Below are positions 61,562 to 64,000 of a stretch of DNA of 64,000 nt, one piece after another. The notes under the pieces were generated by a model. That model made no database searches and had not been told where the DNA came from. It was given only the letters and a program-made list of their open reading frames with translations. Origin of the DNA: Bartonella senegalensis OS02 (lineage in GTDB: Bacteria > Pseudomonadota > Alphaproteobacteria > Rhizobiales > Rhizobiaceae); the NCBI RefSeq assembly GCF_000312545.1, contig NZ_HE997540.1:434570-498569 (forward strand), written 5' to 3'. How positions within the stretch are numbered: the first letter of the stretch is position 1; each line of letters opens with the position of its first letter. The position numbers and the translations under genes are program-made.

Positions 61562-64000
61562 TCAATTCAGTTTTATTCTTAAGCCAGCTCCTACGCCCCA
61601 ATACCCGCCAGAACTCGTCGCTGATATATTAGACCGTATCTTCCCACTTGAAGACACATAACCTGCTCCAATGGCTATCGCTGATTGATTGCGCCATAAA
61701 CCAGTCCCAATCGATAAACTTAAGGAACCTGGTATCTCTTCGTAACTCAAATTCGATACTGCTAAACCTATAGCCGCTGCCTGTCTTGACTCTTTGCGAA
61801 CTTCCTTAAGTTCATACCTTAACGCTTCAAACTTTATATCCGTATAAGATTTTACCTCATTTAAAACATCATCTATCGTATGATTGACAATGTTATTGAA
61901 ACAATCATCCGTATATTTCTTCGCATCAGAAAGAACTAGCTTCATGTACTGGTCCGTGTAATCATGCAACTGTCCTCCATTAATGGCTTCCCTCGAGCCA
62001 CTCATAATTCGACCATCCGCTACATTGTCTAGCAATACTGGATCACTTTCACTCATACCAACTAACGTGACTTTATTTATCTTATCACCCTTTTTATTCT
62101 TATCATACTTAACTGCATCATTCGTAACCGTATTTTCAATAGTCTGTACATGTCGATCAATACTCTCTACACGGCTTTCAACCTCTGAAACTTTCTTATT
62201 CGTTTGCCAAAGTTGGCTCCCATTAACCGCTTCTTTCGAGCCTGCTGAGACTTCTCCATCCCATACATGCTTAATCTTACTGTCTTGACCTTTATGACGA
62301 GCGTCAAAAGCTTTTTCTGTCTCGTTCCAATTTAAACTGTTCGACGACACATTCTGTGCAACAGAATGAATACGATTGTTGATCGTTTTCATGCTATCAT
62401 TAACACCTTCAAACGCACTTGCAACATTGGTATAGCTCTTCTTGTTGTCATTATCACTCCCATCGCTCTTCAACTGCGAAACATAAAATGTGGGGGCATT
62501 CCATCTCCCTTCCTTATAGCCTGAACCGCCGCCTAAATACCTAGAAAGTGCATCGATCACTGAATAAAGCTGAGAACCATTGATTGCTTCTGTCGACCCT
62601 TCGGAAAGAAGCCCTGCTTTTACACCAGACAAACTACGTACCCCACCAGCACTGTTGGCAATACTGATTGCACTTCCCCCTCTCTCTCCACCAATCGTGA
62701 TAAGCTTCGTCTGCTCATCTTGCTTCACAAGACTCTCACCCTTCACATGAGCAATCTCATTGGTAATTTTATTTTGAATATTCGTGAAAGAATTTCCAAC
62801 CTCACTCAAAGCATCGGCAACATTGCTATAGCCCTTTTCTTCCGTCTTACCATCCTCACTAAACTGCTTGATCTTGAAATTGGGGGGATGCCATTTTCCA
62901 TCTTTATAGCCAGCACCACCACCAAAATAGCCCCCAAGCGTGTTCTTTAACAAATAGATCTGGTTCCCCGTAATCGCATCCGTTGAAACAGCACTAATAT
63001 CACCGTCTTTAAGATGCGTAATCTTACTATTTGCCCTTGTCTCCTCCTTCCCATGAAGAGCAACAAACGCTTGTGCACCCTCGTCCCATAACAAAGAATC
63101 ATCACTAATGCCTTGCGAAACTTCTTGAATATGCTTGTTCACATTCTTGATATTTGTATCAAGACCTGCAAATGCCGAACCAATATTATCATGCTCTACT
63201 TGCTCTACCGTACCATGTTCAGAAATCTTCAATAATTTATAAATTGGTCCTATAAAAATACCCTCTTTAAAGACTGCATTCCCATCGAAATATTTAACTA
63301 CCTGCTCGAATATTTTTGTAATTTGACTACCATTAATTGCATCGTAGGATTCTTGAGAAAGCGTACCATCAGCAACATTATGAAGTGCAACGGGCTCTTT
63401 ATCTTTACCACCTAAAGTGATACTCTTATAATTAACAGTGTCATTCGACTGTTTATCGTAAAGAACTGCAAAAGAATTCGTAGACTCAATTTTCTTATTG
63501 AGTTTATCAAGCTGCGCTTTGTTAATGGCTTCATTCGCATTCTCAGCCGCCTTTACACCAGAAAGCGTTCTATCCTGTTTATCCTTGTTGGCGATATTGA
63601 TTATAGTACCATCCGTTTCCTTACCAATGGTGATAAGATGACTGTCCTGCTCTTCTTTAACAAGGCTATCACTAACCACTTGGCCAATCTTATTGTTAAT
63701 ATTCGTAACCGCATTCGTCATTTCATTATGAATAACCTTGAAAGAATTATTCACACCACCAAATGCATCCGCAACATTATTATATGCCTGTTCAGAAGAC
63801 GTACCATTATCAAAAAACTGTAAAACCTTGAAACTAGGTGCTAACCATTCTCCCTTTTCATTATATCCAGCACTACCACCTAAATAGGTCGCAAACTGCT
63901 CGTTCAAAGAATAGAGCTGACCACCTGTCACAGCATCCGTTGAACCTTTAGAAACATCACCATCTAAAAGAAACGTAATTTTACTGTTTTCTTGCGTCGA
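61562..64000 (-). CDS. Second trimeric autotransporter adhesin, C-terminal part (cut by window)
   Basis: The C-terminal 812 or so codons of another TAA; the frame stays open to the window end at 64000, so head and signal peptide lie beyond it. The stalk has the same modules as the neighbour (DSLVKEEQDSHLITIGKET, NSFAVLYDKQSNDTVNY, LLWDEGAQAFVALHGKE, YLGGGSGYKEG) and ends in a YadA anchor, IGLAVSNLSYEEIPGSLSLS, closely related to that of the neighbour (YYDIPGSLSFS) but clearly diverged. The genes are tandem paralogues, as in the vomp and badA loci. Both end in RLK or KLN-type tails rather than the usual terminal aromatic residue. Confidence 0.93.
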   Translation of the reverse strand, partial: STQENSKITFLLDGDVSKGSTDAVTGGQLYSLNEQFATYLGGSAGYNEKGEWLAPSFKVLQFFDNGTSSEQAYNNVADAFGGVNNSFKVIHNEMTNAVTNINNKIGQVVSDSLVKEEQDSHLITIGKETDGTIINIANKDKQDRTLSGVKAAENANEAINKAQLDKLNKKIESTNSFAVLYDKQSNDTVNYKSITLGGKDKEPVALHNVADGTLSQESYDAINGSQITKIFEQVVKYFDGNAVFKEGIFIGPIYKLLKISEHGTVEQVEHDNIGSAFAGLDTNIKNVNKHIQEVSQGISDDSLLWDEGAQAFVALHGKEETRANSKITHLKDGDISAVSTDAITGNQIYLLKNTLGGYFGGGAGYKDGKWHPPNFKIKQFSEDGKTEEKGYSNVADALSEVGNSFTNIQNKITNEIAHVKGESLVKQDEQTKLITIGGERGGSAISIANSAGGVRSLSGVKAGLLSEGSTEAINGSQLYSVIDALSRYLGGGSGYKEGRWNAPTFYVSQLKSDGSDNDNKKSYTNVASAFEGVNDSMKTINNRIHSVAQNVSSNSLNWNETEKAFDARHKGQDSKIKHVWDGEVSAGSKEAVNGSQLWQTNKKVSEVESRVESIDRHVQTIENTVTNDAVKYDKNKKGDKINKVTLVGMSESDPVLLDNVADGRIMSGSREAINGGQLHDYTDQYMKLVLSDAKKYTDDCFNNIVNHTIDDVLNEVKSYTDIKFEALRYELKEVRKESRQAAAIGLAVSNLSYEEIPGSLSLSIGTGLWRNQSAIAIGAGYVSSSGKIRSNISATSSGGYWGVGAGLRIKLN

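Overview
The window looks like chromosome of a Bartonella species. The base composition is AT-rich. It carries the Bartonella invasion locus ialB-ialA-ctpA and two tandem trimeric autotransporter adhesin (TAA) genes whose leader and membrane anchor strongly resemble BadA/Vomp from memory. It also has a homologue of the Brucella lipoprotein Omp10 and many short decayed gene remnants, as expected of a reducing alphaproteobacterial genome. The species cannot be fixed from sequence alone. I saw no tRNA, rRNA, CRISPR array, insertion sequence or prophage.

Layout. 1-1.6 kb: end of prfA, then prmC. 1.6-6 kb: nrdHIEF (class Ib ribonucleotide reductase) on the minus strand, preceded by an unusually long leader with a NrdR-box promoter, hairpins, a 30-codon ORF and an intrinsic terminator. 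6-8.7 kb: a divergent zinc/manganese ABC transporter behind a double palindromic Zur-like operator. 9.8-14.9 kb: ugpBAEC and ugpQ for glycerol-3-phosphate and glycerophosphodiesters. 15-20.4 kb: guaA, an rsmB-like methyltransferase, a 49-codon gene with a general-stress (EcfG-type) promoter, and guaB. 20.5-24.5 kb: a phospholipase D/cardiolipin synthase-like protein, a degenerate NtrC-like regulator and omp10. 24.7-33.2 kb: kdsD, galU, a lytic transglycosylase, an SGNH protein, an M3 peptidase and mgtE. 34.8-38.3 kb: typA, ppa, a DUF167 protein and a YggT protein. 38.7-43.5 kb: ialB, ialA, ctpA, envC-like, rlmH, rsfS. 43.8-48 kb: nadD, proA, proB, obgE. 48.8-52.4 kb: rlmE, ppx/gppA with a coupled 58-codon ORF, and a second IalB-family protein. 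52.4-64 kb: two TAA genes, the second cut by the window end.

How it fits together. NrdH, NrdI, NrdE and NrdF form one reductase system, and the neighbouring metal importer could supply its cofactor (inference). Ugp and UgpQ recover host-derived glycerophosphodiesters. KdsD, GalU, Omp10, the transglycosylase, EnvC-like, CtpA, IalB and the TAAs all serve the envelope or host interface. The large TAA ends 15 bp before an IalB-family gene on the same strand, which suggests co-expression.

The observations most worth following are the nrd leader, the EcfG-type promoter with its 49-residue basic protein, the pseudo-regulator with apparently dead receiver and AAA+ sites, and the two-headed TAA with homogenised stalk repeats.
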